Program-made: the position numbers and the translations under genes
Notes under the pieces: generated by a model
Told to the model about the DNA's origin: nothing
The model's input: the letters and a program-made list of their open reading frames with translations, nothing else
The model's database searches: none
Assembly: GCA_002404375.1 (NCBI GenBank)
Contig: DHJO01000018.1
Coordinates: forward strand, 1-8,148
DNA length: 8,148 nt
Origin: Gemmatimonadales bacterium UBA4718
GTDB taxonomy: Bacteria; Gemmatimonadota; Gemmatimonadetes; Gemmatimonadales; Gemmatimonadaceae
Direction of reading: 5' to 3'
In this document: positions 1 to 6,044 of the stretch, piece after piece
Position numbering within the stretch: position 1 is the first letter of the stretch
How the letters are laid out: each line of letters opens with the position of its first letter

Positions 1-2260
1 GCGTCGTATCGAAAATCGTTGGACTGCGCGGCTGATTGCGAGACTGCACGCCTTCGTAGCCTGGTTGAATTGGGGGCGGCGTCACGGTAATCGGAGTCTG
101 ACTGCGATTTGTAGGCGGTGTCAACGGAATCGTGCTGAATGTGTCGATCGGCGTGAACCCGGGATTGGCGTACTGTCCGTGCTTGTCGCAGTCGCGCGTC
201 GGCTCCGTTCCCGAGATGTAGAACTCCGTCGTGACCAGATTTCGCGGACAGTATGGTGTCTGCAACAACCCGCTGCTGATGTCGATGTCACGCGTGACGA
301 TGGAAATCGGCCGCGGCCAATCCGGCGGGGGTGGCTTTCTGCGATAGACCTCGGTCATGAACGCGGTCCACGCCGGCGCGGCAAGCACGCCTCCCTGGGC
401 ATTCTCCTTGATCTTCTGGGGCCGATCGAATCCCATCCACGCTCCGGCGACGAGATCAGCGGTGTAGCCGATGAACCAGACGTTGGTGCCATCGTTCGTC
501 GTGCCGGTTTTTCCGCCAGCCGGATAATGAAATCCGGCACCCCACACGCTTCCCGCCGCGGTGCCTCGGCGCACGACGTCCTTCATCATGTCGACCATCA
601 GCCACGCTTCTTCCGGGGAGAGAACCTGTGAGCGCGTGGGAGTCGGCTGCCAGAGAATCTCGCCCTTCTGGTTCTCGACTCTAATGATCGCATTGGGAGT
701 CGCGCGCACACCGAGATTCGCGAATGCCGTGTACGCCGAGATCAGCTCGATCGGGTAGACTTCGGCAGCGCCGATGTGGATTGATGGATACGGCGGAATT
801 GGAGTGGTGATGCCGAAGTTTCTGGCTTCGTTAATGACGCTCTGCTCGCCCAGCTCCATGCCGAGCCGGATGGTGGAGACGTTGCGCGACTCGTAGAGCG
901 ACTGGCGCATCGGGATCTCGCCGAGGAATTTGAGATCGTAGTTCTGGGGCGCCCACTCGGGTTGTCCCGGCACCTGGAGGACGAGCGGACTGTCGTTGAC
1001 TATGTAGGATGCTGGTCTGCCGTTCTGAACGGCAGCGGAGTACACGATCGGCTTGAACGCGGAACCGGGCTGGCGCAGCGCCTGAACCGAGCGATTGAAC
1101 TTCGAATCGTCGAAGTCGCGCCCTCCGATCATCACTCGCACCGCGCCGTTGCGCGGATCGAGCGCGAGGAAAGAGCTCTGCAGGTAGGGCGATATGCCAC
1201 TGCCCTCATCACCTTCGCGGTGGGCGAGGTAGTGCTCGAAAGTCTCGTGGCTGTATGGCCCGAATCGACCGGCTTCGATCGCGCGGGCCTGGCGCTCGAG
1301 CGCGCGCTCGGCCGCGCTCTGCTCATCGAGATCGAGCGTGGTGTAGACCTTGAGACCCTGTTCGTACAGCTGCTTTCCGAACTGCGCGTCAAGCTGCTGT
1401 CTCACCCACTCGACGAAGTAAGGAGCGGTCTCGCCTGTCACAGTCTTGTCGGCTAGCTGCAGTGGATAGGCCTTCGCCCGGCTTGCATCCGCGTCGCTTA
1501 TTTTCCCACTCTGGCGCATCAGCTCGATGACGGTGTTGCGCCGCTGGATCGCGCGCTCGGGGTAGCGAACGGGATTGTATCTGGCGGGAGCCTTGGGGAG
1601 CGCGGCGAGCGTCGCCGCTTCAGCGAGATTCAGATCGCGAACGGATTTTCCGAAGTAGCGTTGCGACGCCGTCTCGACTCCGTAAGCGCCGTGGCCCAGG
1701 TCGATCTGATTGAGATAAAGCTCGAGAATTCTCTTCTTGTCGTACTTCGATTCGATCTCGCGAGCAACTTTCGCTTCCTTGAGCTTGCGGACGATGCTTT
1801 TCTCGCGGCTGATCTTCTCGGGGAAGACATTCCGCGCGAGTTGCATCGTGATAGTGGAAAACCCCTGTGAGTAGCCGTGGATCGGTGACCGGATGACCAC
1901 GCTCGCTGCGCGGTGCCAGTCGATACCGGCGTGCTGGAAGAAGCGCTTGTCCTCCGTGCTGACGAATGCATCCTGGACGATCTTGGGGATCTCGTCGATC
2001 TTCACCAGCGTCCGCCGCTCCAGTCCCAGCTCGGCGATGAAGCGTCCGTCGACCGCGTACAGCTTGGACGTCTGGTGGGGGGTGTACTCCGCCAGGATCT
2101 CGATTGACGGGCACTGATTGCCGCGGCAAATGAGGGCCCAGCTCGAGTAGAGCACGCCCGAGCCCAGTGCGACCAGGAAAGTGAGCGAAAGCAGCACCGC
2201 CCTGACGAGCGTTGGGTGGCGCTTGCGAAATGGAAGTTTGTTGTCGATGTCGGCAGCCAT
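1..2260 (-). CDS. Class A penicillin-binding protein, PBP1A family (bifunctional transglycosylase/transpeptidase), C-terminus cut by window edge
   Basis: This enzyme polymerises lipid II glycan strands and cross-links their peptides on the outer face of the inner membrane. The frame stays open from the ATG at 2260 to base 1, giving 753 visible codons without a stop or frameshift. Residues 1-17 are cytoplasmic and basic, and about 18-40 form the membrane anchor. The GT51 domain follows, with EDKRF (catalytic Glu103), a QGFSTITMQLARN motif (about 132-144) and RILELYLNQ with Glu180. The transpeptidase domain shows all three motifs: SAFK (Ser400, Lys403), SRN (458-460) and KTGTT (584-588). Only about 50 residues separate the two domains, so the OB domain of E. 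coli PBP1A is missing. A proline-rich tail starts near 641 and carries Cys671 and Cys691. The gene is divergent from tyrS. No Shine-Dalgarno sequence precedes the ATG. The family is certain; mrcA/ponA orthology is not, so no symbol is given. Confidence 0.95.
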   Translation of the reverse strand, partial: MAADIDNKLPFRKRHPTLVRAVLLSLTFLVALGSGVLYSSWALICRGNQCPSIEILAEYTPHQTSKLYAVDGRFIAELGLERRTLVKIDEIPKIVQDAFVSTEDKRFFQHAGIDWHRAASVVIRSPIHGYSQGFSTITMQLARNVFPEKISREKSIVRKLKEAKVAREIESKYDKKRILELYLNQIDLGHGAYGVETASQRYFGKSVRDLNLAEAATLAALPKAPARYNPVRYPERAIQRRNTVIELMRQSGKISDADASRAKAYPLQLADKTVTGETAPYFVEWVRQQLDAQFGKQLYEQGLKVYTTLDLDEQSAAERALERQARAIEAGRFGPYSHETFEHYLAHREGDEGSGISPYLQSSFLALDPRNGAVRVMIGGRDFDDSKFNRSVQALRQPGSAFKPIVYSAAVQNGRPASYIVNDSPLVLQVPGQPEWAPQNYDLKFLGEIPMRQSLYESRNVSTIRLGMELGEQSVINEARNFGITTPIPPYPSIHIGAAEVYPIELISAYTAFANLGVRATPNAIIRVENQKGEILWQPTPTRSQVLSPEEAWLMVDMMKDVVRRGTAAGSVWGAGFHYPAGGKTGTTNDGTNVWFIGYTADLVAGAWMGFDRPQKIKENAQGGVLAAPAWTAFMTEVYRRKPPPPDWPRPISIVTRDIDISSGLLQTPYCPRNLVTTEFYISGTEPTRDCDKHGQYANPGFTPIDTFSTIPLTPPTNRSQTPITVTPPPIQPGYEGVQSRNQPRSPTIFDTT

Positions 2261-2272
2261 GCGGAGTGAAAA

Positions 2273-2278
2273 AAGATA
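2273..2278 (-). promoter_or_regulatory. Candidate -10 element for the PBP1A gene
   Basis: On the minus strand the hexamer TATCTT lies 12 bases before the ATG at 2260. A start point 6-7 bases downstream would leave a leader of only about 5-6 bases, too short for a Shine-Dalgarno site, and none is seen. No good -35 is visible at 16-18 bases spacing, so this rests on one AT-rich hexamer in a high-GC gap. Confidence 0.35.
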
Positions 2279-2295
2279 ACTGTGATACACCGAAG

Positions 2296-2324
2296 GTGAC
2301 ACCGCGGTCGGGCGTCCCTATCTT
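2296..2324 (+). promoter_or_regulatory. Predicted sigma-70-type promoter of tyrS, leaderless arrangement
   Basis: A GTGACA hexamer (2296-2301, five of six matches to TTGACA) is followed by a 17-base spacer and TATCTT (2319-2324, four of six matches to TATAAT). The -10 ends six bases before the tyrS ATG at 2331, so transcription would begin at or next to the A of the ATG. There is no purine-rich Shine-Dalgarno sequence in the ten bases before the ATG, which are pyrimidine-rich. Both facts point to a leaderless mRNA. Start-point mapping is needed to prove it. Confidence 0.6.
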
Positions 2325-2330
2325 CCCCGC

Positions 2331-3590
2331 ATGCACTCGAAGAATTCGCTGCTGGACGAGCTGTCCTGGCGCGGAATGGTGTATCAACACACGGACGGAT
2401 TGCCGGACGCACTCGCAACCGATTCCGTGAGCGCGTATGCGGGCTTCGATCCGACCGCGTCGAGCCTTCACGTGGGCCATCTCGTGCCGGTGATGGGACT
2501 TGCGCATCTTCAGCGCGCGGGACACCGCCCCATCGCACTGGTGGGCGGCGGGACGGGGATGATAGGCGACCCGAGCGGCAAGACCGCGGAACGCCAGCTC
2601 GTATCGGAAGAAGAAATAGAGTCCAACTCGCGCTCGATCGAAAAGCAGCTCCGACGATTCCTTGATTTCGAGGGAACACATGCCGCGCGGATGAGAGACA
2701 ACGCGGCGTGGCTGCGGCCGCTCAAAGCCGTCGAGTTCATGCGCGACGTCGGCAAGCACTTCACGGTGAACTACATGCTGGCGAAGGATTCGGTGCAGTC
2801 ACGCATCGAGGGTGGCATCTCGTTCACCGAGTTCTCGTACATGCTCCTGCAAGCGTACGATTTTCTGGAGCTTCATCGCCGCGAAGGAGTGACGCTGCAG
2901 ATCGGAGGCAGCGACCAGTGGGGAAACATCACCGCGGGGCTGGAGCTGATTCGGCGGGTGGCGGGAAAGACAGCGCACGCGCTGACAATGCCGCTGGTGA
3001 CGACAGCCAGCGGATCCAAGTTCGGTAAGACGGAAGCGGGCGCGGTGTGGCTAGACGCGGCGCGGACGTCCCCTTACAAGTTCTATCAGTACTGGATCAA
3101 CGTCGACGACCGCGATGCCGGCAAGTACCTGCGATTGTTTACGCTCATGCCGCGCGGGGAGATCGAGGCGCTCGACAAGCTGCTCACCTCAGCACCCGAA
3201 AAGCGCGAAGCACAACAGGCGCTTGCCCGCGACATGACTGCCCGCGTGCACGGTGAAGAGGCGGGACGCGTCGCGGAGGAAGTATCGCGCGTGCTGTTCG
3301 GCAAGGCTGACCCTGTGTCGCTCACGGAGCCCGTGTTGCGCGCTTTGAGCGAAGAGGTTCCGTTCGCGGAGTCGCGCGAGGCGCCCGGACTGCTGGATGC
3401 GCTCGTGACTTTGAAGCTTGCCGGGTCAAAGAGCGCGGCGCGCAGGCTGGTCGAACAGGGTGGAGTTTATCTGAATGGTCAGCGCGCAGGTGCAGACACG
3501 GATCTTGGCTCCGCGAAGCCGCTTGCTGGACGATATCATTTGCTTCGGAAGGGCGCGCGTGACTACGGGCTGGTGCGCGTCGGCCAGTAG
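2331..3590 (+). CDS. tyrS: Tyrosyl-tRNA synthetase (TyrRS)
   Basis: This cytoplasmic enzyme activates tyrosine with ATP and charges tRNA-Tyr. At 419 residues it has the normal length for bacterial TyrS. The class I catalytic domain shows the HIGH-type motif HVGH (47-50) and the KMSKS-type motif KFGKT (230-234). Tyrosine-pocket residues expected from E. coli TyrS are present: Tyr36 in SAYAGFDPT, Asp80 in MIGDPSGK, and Tyr170, Gln174 and Asp177 in SYMLLQAYD. The tRNA-selectivity and dimer region GSDQWGNI lies at 193-200. The C-terminal S4 RNA-binding domain is at about 352-419 (KLAGSKSAARRLVEQGGV onward). The ATG at 2331 is chosen because the N-terminal segment fits the family and a promoter -10 ends just before it. 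No Shine-Dalgarno or T-box leader is visible. It is divergent from the PBP1A gene. Confidence 0.97.
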   Translation: MHSKNSLLDELSWRGMVYQHTDGLPDALATDSVSAYAGFDPTASSLHVGHLVPVMGLAHLQRAGHRPIALVGGGTGMIGDPSGKTAERQLVSEEEIESNSRSIEKQLRRFLDFEGTHAARMRDNAAWLRPLKAVEFMRDVGKHFTVNYMLAKDSVQSRIEGGISFTEFSYMLLQAYDFLELHRREGVTLQIGGSDQWGNITAGLELIRRVAGKTAHALTMPLVTTASGSKFGKTEAGAVWLDAARTSPYKFYQYWINVDDRDAGKYLRLFTLMPRGEIEALDKLLTSAPEKREAQQALARDMTARVHGEEAGRVAEEVSRVLFGKADPVSLTEPVLRALSEEVPFAESREAPGLLDALVTLKLAGSKSAARRLVEQGGVYLNGQRAGADTDLGSAKPLAGRYHLLRKGARDYGLVRVGQ

Positions 3591-3595
3591 TCGAG

Positions 3596-3631
3596 CCCCG
3601 CACCGGACAACAGCCCTCGTGCTAGGTTTTT
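3596..3631 (+). terminator. Weak terminator-like hairpin after tyrS
   Basis: CCCCGCAC (3596-3603) can pair with GTGCTAGG (3619-3626), with a two-by-two internal mismatch and a 15-base loop. Five T residues (3627-3631) follow. The stem is imperfect and the loop long. The same bases contain TAGGTT, a possible -10 for the next gene, so the two readings compete or overlap. Confidence 0.25.
3623..3628 (+). promoter_or_regulatory. Candidate -10 element of the VOC gene, leaderless spacing
   Basis: TAGGTT fits TANNNT and sits exactly at -12 to -7 from the ATG at 3635, the same geometry as at tyrS. No convincing -35 lies at 16-18 bases. A CGGACA hexamer at 3604-3609 is only 13 bases upstream. The start codon lacks a Shine-Dalgarno sequence, which supports a leaderless reading. 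Confidence 0.35.
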
Positions 3632-3634
3632 CCA

Positions 3635-4015
3635 ATGATCAGCGGCGCTCACTTTCTTCATTACAGCAAGGATCCGGAAGCTGATCGCGCCTTCCTGCGC
3701 GACGTGCTGGGACTCCGCTCGGTTGAGGCGGGCAAAGGTTGGCTGATATTCGCGCTGCCGCCCGCGGAGATTGCCGTGCATCCGTCGGAAGCAGAGTGGG
3801 CGCCCCCAAATTCGGTCGACGGCGTCTCGGGGGTCGCGCTCTATCTTATGTGCGACGACCTTGCCTCGACCATGAGATCGCTTCAGGCAAGAAACGTCAA
3901 CTTCTCGCCCATCGCGGAAGCACAATGGGGCAGCGTTACCACCTTCCCTCTGCCGAGCGGGTCGAAGATCGGCCTATATCAACCGAAGCATCCTACCGCG
4001 CTGGGGTTGCGTTAA
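3635..4015 (+). CDS. VOC-superfamily (glyoxalase/bleomycin-resistance fold) protein
   Basis: This 126-residue protein has the length of a single VOC subunit built from two beta-alpha-beta-beta-beta modules. Module 1 shows an HFLHYSKDPEADRAFLRDVLGL-type start (residues 6-27, split here only by description: His6, Asp13, then Phe20 and a VLGL turn). It ends with AEIAVHP (44-50). Module 2 begins near GVALYLMCDDL (66-76) and ends with SGSKIGLYQP (108-117). By rough alignment the metal-ligand positions are His6, His49, Val67 and Gly113, so only two of the usual four are kept. A metal-dependent glyoxalase role is therefore doubtful, and the substrate is unknown. It starts 44 bases after tyrS and lies 27 bases before the DUF3303 gene, with which it is probably cotranscribed. 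The fold is confident; the activity is not assigned. Confidence 0.85.
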   Translation: MISGAHFLHYSKDPEADRAFLRDVLGLRSVEAGKGWLIFALPPAEIAVHPSEAEWAPPNSVDGVSGVALYLMCDDLASTMRSLQARNVNFSPIAEAQWGSVTTFPLPSGSKIGLYQPKHPTALGLR

Positions 4016-4033
4016 ATCGCACATTCCGGGAGC

Positions 4034-4037
4034 GAGG
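4034..4037 (+). promoter_or_regulatory. Ribosome binding site of the DUF3303 gene
   Basis: GAGG lies five bases before the ATG at 4043. A second purine run, GGGAG, sits slightly upstream at 4028-4032. This fixes the start codon, and contrasts with the gene just upstream, which has no Shine-Dalgarno sequence. Confidence 0.6.
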
Positions 4038-4042
4038 CACAC

Positions 4043-4315
4043 ATGCTCTTCATGGTGATCGAGACGTACCGCGATGGTGATCCGAAACCAGTCTATCGCC
4101 GGCTCAAAGAGAAAGGCCGAATGGCCTCCCCGGGCGCGCGCTACGTTTCCAGCTGGGTGACGACCGACTTCGAGAGATGTTTTCAGGTGATGGACTGCGA
4201 CGATCAACAGCATCTCGATGAGTGGATGTCCAACTGGAGCGACCTCGTCGAATTCGAAGTCATTCCCATCATCACATCAGAGAAGGCGAACGCCGCGATC
4301 GCGCCGCACCTATAG
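4043..4315 (+). CDS. DUF3303-type small protein of unknown function
   Basis: This 90-residue protein opens with MLFMVIETYRDGDPKPVYRR and contains LKEKGRM, ARYVSSWV, RCFQVMDCDD and DEWMSNWSDLVEFEVIP. These are the hallmarks I associate with the DUF3303 family of small, soluble, ferredoxin-like alpha-beta proteins. No signal peptide or membrane segment is seen, so it should be cytoplasmic. Two cysteines (in RCF and DCDD) lie about six residues apart; nothing else suggests a redox or metal site. It follows the VOC gene by 27 bases and has its own GAGG ribosome binding site, so the two are probably one transcript. Its last codons form the left arm of an inverted repeat shared with the convergent channel gene. 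Family assignment is from memory of the motifs; function is unknown. Confidence 0.85.
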   Translation: MLFMVIETYRDGDPKPVYRRLKEKGRMASPGARYVSSWVTTDFERCFQVMDCDDQQHLDEWMSNWSDLVEFEVIPIITSEKANAAIAPHL

Positions 4316-4325
4316 CGATCGCGGC
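4292..4325. terminator. Perfect 11-bp inverted repeat between convergent genes, possible bidirectional terminator
   Basis: GCCGCGATCGC (4292-4302) and GCGATCGCGGC (4315-4325) are exact reverse complements around a 12-base loop. The repeat spans the stop codon of the DUF3303 gene (TAG at 4313-4315) and ends nine bases from the stop of the convergent channel gene (4334-4336). No T-run follows it on either strand, so it is not a canonical intrinsic terminator. Its place and perfect stem suggest RNA 3'-end formation or stabilisation for both transcripts. Confidence 0.5.
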
Positions 4326-4333
4326 ATCCGCGC

Positions 4334-5107
4334 CTACTCTTCCGACGCCCGAGCTCTCCTCGACTTAGGCTTGGCCTCCTGAGCCTGGTCGTACCAGTTC
4401 TCCAGAGTGCGCGACGCCAGGTCGCGCCCTCCCAGACCAAAAGCGAGGCCGAGCGCGATTGCCAGCGCTCCCACGAATCCGGTGAACAGCGTGTTGATGA
4501 GATTCGTCGCGATCCCGAGCTGGTTGATCGCCACGACCACCGCGAACGACCACACCGCCGTGCGCGAGATATTGGCGAGCGTTTCCGGGTTGGAGAATCC
4601 TCCCTCGGCGGTCGCGCCGCGCACGATGTTCCCGAGCGCGCGAGCCGCTATTCCGCCGATGAACAGGACGAAGATCGCCACCACGAGATTGGGCAGCCAG
4701 AGCAGGAGCTGTCTCATGACGTCGGAGACGGCCGGCAGTCCCAGCACATCGAACGCAACGAGCAGAACCACTACACGCACGATCCATTTGACGATTCCCG
4801 CGACGATGCCAACCGAATCGATCCCCGTCCCCATCTTGGCCATGAAGTCGGAAAGCCCGGATCGCTGCATCAGCTCGTCGAATCGAATCGCGCGGAGAAG
4901 TCCGACCACTGCCCTCGCGAGCAGCGAAGAGACAAACCAGCCGATCGCGACAATGACGATGAAGGCAAGGATTCGCGGGATCGCACTGAGGATCATCGAC
5001 AATGACTCTCGGAACGATGTTATCAGCGTGTCGGTGAAGGAGGGATGAACGACAGTCGTTTGGGGAACGGCTTGAACAAGCGCTTGAGCGGCAGTCTGGA
5101 GCAGCAT
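4334..5107 (-). CDS. CmpX-like membrane protein with TM-helix repeats, related to MscS mechanosensitive channels
   Basis: This is an inner-membrane protein of 257 residues from the chosen start. Five hydrophobic segments lie at about 40-60, 103-123, 134-155, 182-198 and 204-226. The first and third share a pattern of Pro, hydrophobic run, IG, then Ala-rich (AIPRILAFIVIVAIGW and WLPNLVVAIFVLFIGG), the conserved TM-helix repeat found in CmpX-type proteins. The last, ALAIALGLAFGLGGRDLAS, resembles the pore helix of MscS. The protein then stops after a short charged tail (239-257) without the cytoplasmic beta and alpha/beta vestibule of MscS. A role in membrane tension or osmotic homeostasis is inferred. 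GAGG (5114-5117) touches the ATG at 5113 but lies six bases before the ATG at 5107, so 5107 is preferred; 5113 would add two residues. It lies 65 bases after the permease and may be cotranscribed. Confidence 0.85.
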   Translation of the reverse strand: MLLQTAAQALVQAVPQTTVVHPSFTDTLITSFRESLSMILSAIPRILAFIVIVAIGWFVSSLLARAVVGLLRAIRFDELMQRSGLSDFMAKMGTGIDSVGIVAGIVKWIVRVVVLLVAFDVLGLPAVSDVMRQLLLWLPNLVVAIFVLFIGGIAARALGNIVRGATAEGGFSNPETLANISRTAVWSFAVVVAINQLGIATNLINTLFTGFVGALAIALGLAFGLGGRDLASRTLENWYDQAQEAKPKSRRARASEE

Positions 5108-5113
5108 GGTCAT

Positions 5114-5117
5114 CCTC
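5114..5117 (-). promoter_or_regulatory. Ribosome binding site deciding the start of the CmpX-like gene
   Basis: On the minus strand GAGG is immediately followed by ATGACCATG. The six-base spacing to the second ATG is workable, while zero spacing to the first is not. The GAGG can also pair with CCTC five bases upstream in a small 4-bp hairpin, which is probably too weak to matter. Confidence 0.5.
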
Positions 5118-5172
5118 GCTTTGAGGTGATGGTCTTATGCGGTCACGCCTAGCTCTCCCTGAGAAACCTGAA

Positions 5173-6033
5173 TTACGCTCCTTTCTTAGCCTTGTAATAC
5201 TGCCGCGGATCGAGCGCATCACGAAGTGCATCGCCCAGCAGATTGAAGCCAAGCACTGCGGCCCCAATGGCAATTCCGGGAAACACGGAGGTCCATGGGG
5301 CAGTTTGAAGTTGGTACAGGTCTCGGCCGTCTGCAATCATCGACCCCCAGCTCGGCGCCGGCGGAGGCACGCCGAGTCCGAGAAAGGACAGCGCCGCCTC
5401 AGCCATGATCGCGCCGGCGACGCCGAGTGTCGCCGTTATGACAACCGGCGCGATGACGTTGGGAAGCACATGCTGAGTCATGATGCGGAGATCGCCGGCG
5501 CCAAGAGCTCTGATCGCCTGGATGTACTCGAGCTGTCTGACCACGAGCACCTGGCCACGAACTATCCGCGCCATCCCGGCCCAGCCGACAATCCCAATGG
5601 TCGCGAAGACGACTGCTTCCGATGGCTGTAGGGCGGCGACCATCGCGATGAGCAGCAGAAGAGTCGGAAACGCGAGCGTGACGTCGGCCAGCCGCATCAC
5701 TATCTCGTCGACCCATTTGCCGTAGAATCCAGCCAGCAGGCCGAGCGACACGCCGAGCACAAGCGCGATTCCCTGCGAGATGAGACCGACGGTGAGCGAA
5801 ACCCGCGCGCCAAAAACGAGCCGCGACCAGATGTCGCGACCCTGGATGTCGGTGCCCAGCCAGTGTTGCGCGGTGGGACGCTGGAGGATGTGCTGGAGAT
5901 CGATCGAGATCGGACTCTGGCGCGCAATCAGAGGCGCCAGAACCGCCGCGAGGCTCATGACGACGACGATCCCAATCCCTATGCGCGCGCGATTGTCGCG
6001 AAGAAATCTTTGTCGCTGCTTGGGATCGAGCAT
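5173..6033 (-). CDS. ABC transporter permease, OppC/DppC type (peptide or related substrate import)
   Basis: This is one of the two inner-membrane subunits of an oligopeptide/dipeptide/nickel-family importer. The start at 6033 is chosen because GAGGAG lies three bases upstream; a longer open frame exists but overlaps the acyltransferase. The protein has 286 residues. After a first membrane helix (about 17-37) comes the OppC-type GTD segment, HWLGTDIQGRDIWSRL (57-72). Four or five more helices follow. The cytoplasmic EAA loop that contacts the ATPase is visible at 169-192 (AIRALGAGD, then VLPN). LSFLGLGVPPPAPSWG (215-230) and LLGDALRDALDPR (265-277) are also family signatures. The OppB partner, the two ATPases and the binding protein are not in the window. 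The neighbours are envelope genes, 11 bases upstream and 59-65 bases downstream. Family is confident; substrate is unknown. Confidence 0.94.
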   Translation of the reverse strand: MLDPKQRQRFLRDNRARIGIGIVVVMSLAAVLAPLIARQSPISIDLQHILQRPTAQHWLGTDIQGRDIWSRLVFGARVSLTVGLISQGIALVLGVSLGLLAGFYGKWVDEIVMRLADVTLAFPTLLLLIAMVAALQPSEAVVFATIGIVGWAGMARIVRGQVLVVRQLEYIQAIRALGAGDLRIMTQHVLPNVIAPVVITATLGVAGAIMAEAALSFLGLGVPPPAPSWGSMIADGRDLYQLQTAPWTSVFPGIAIGAAVLGFNLLGDALRDALDPRQYYKAKKGA

Positions 6034-6036
6034 CGT

Positions 6037-6042
6037 CTCCTC
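6037..6042 (-). promoter_or_regulatory. Ribosome binding site of the OppC-type permease gene
   Basis: GAGGAG, within AAGAGGAG, lies between the acyltransferase stop (6045-6047) and the permease ATG (6031-6033). The spacer is three bases from its last G, or five from the first GAGG. It decides the start within a much longer open frame. Confidence 0.7.
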
Positions 6043-6044
6043 TT

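Noticed and set aside
65..631. 188-codon plus-strand open frame
   Set aside because: It is antisense to the PBP1A transpeptidase end, has an arginine-rich composition typical of shadow frames in high-GC DNA, and shows no family motif.
1297..1310. 14-bp palindrome CGAGCGCGCGCTCG
   Set aside because: It lies inside PBP1A in Ala-Leu-Glu-Arg-rich coding sequence and is best explained by codon composition.
1620..2759. 379-codon minus-strand open frame spanning the PBP1A start and tyrS
   Set aside because: It crosses a divergent promoter region and is out of frame with PBP1A and antisense to tyrS, both of which are strongly supported.
5114..5172. Possible terminator or separate promoter between permease and CmpX-like gene
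   Set aside because: Only 4-bp stems are present (such as TCTC/GAGA), no T-run follows, and no promoter hexamer pair stands out.
4365..5336. 323-codon minus-strand open frame
   Set aside because: It is an alternative frame of the CmpX-like gene and the permease end; the hydrophobic pattern and motifs are in the other frames.
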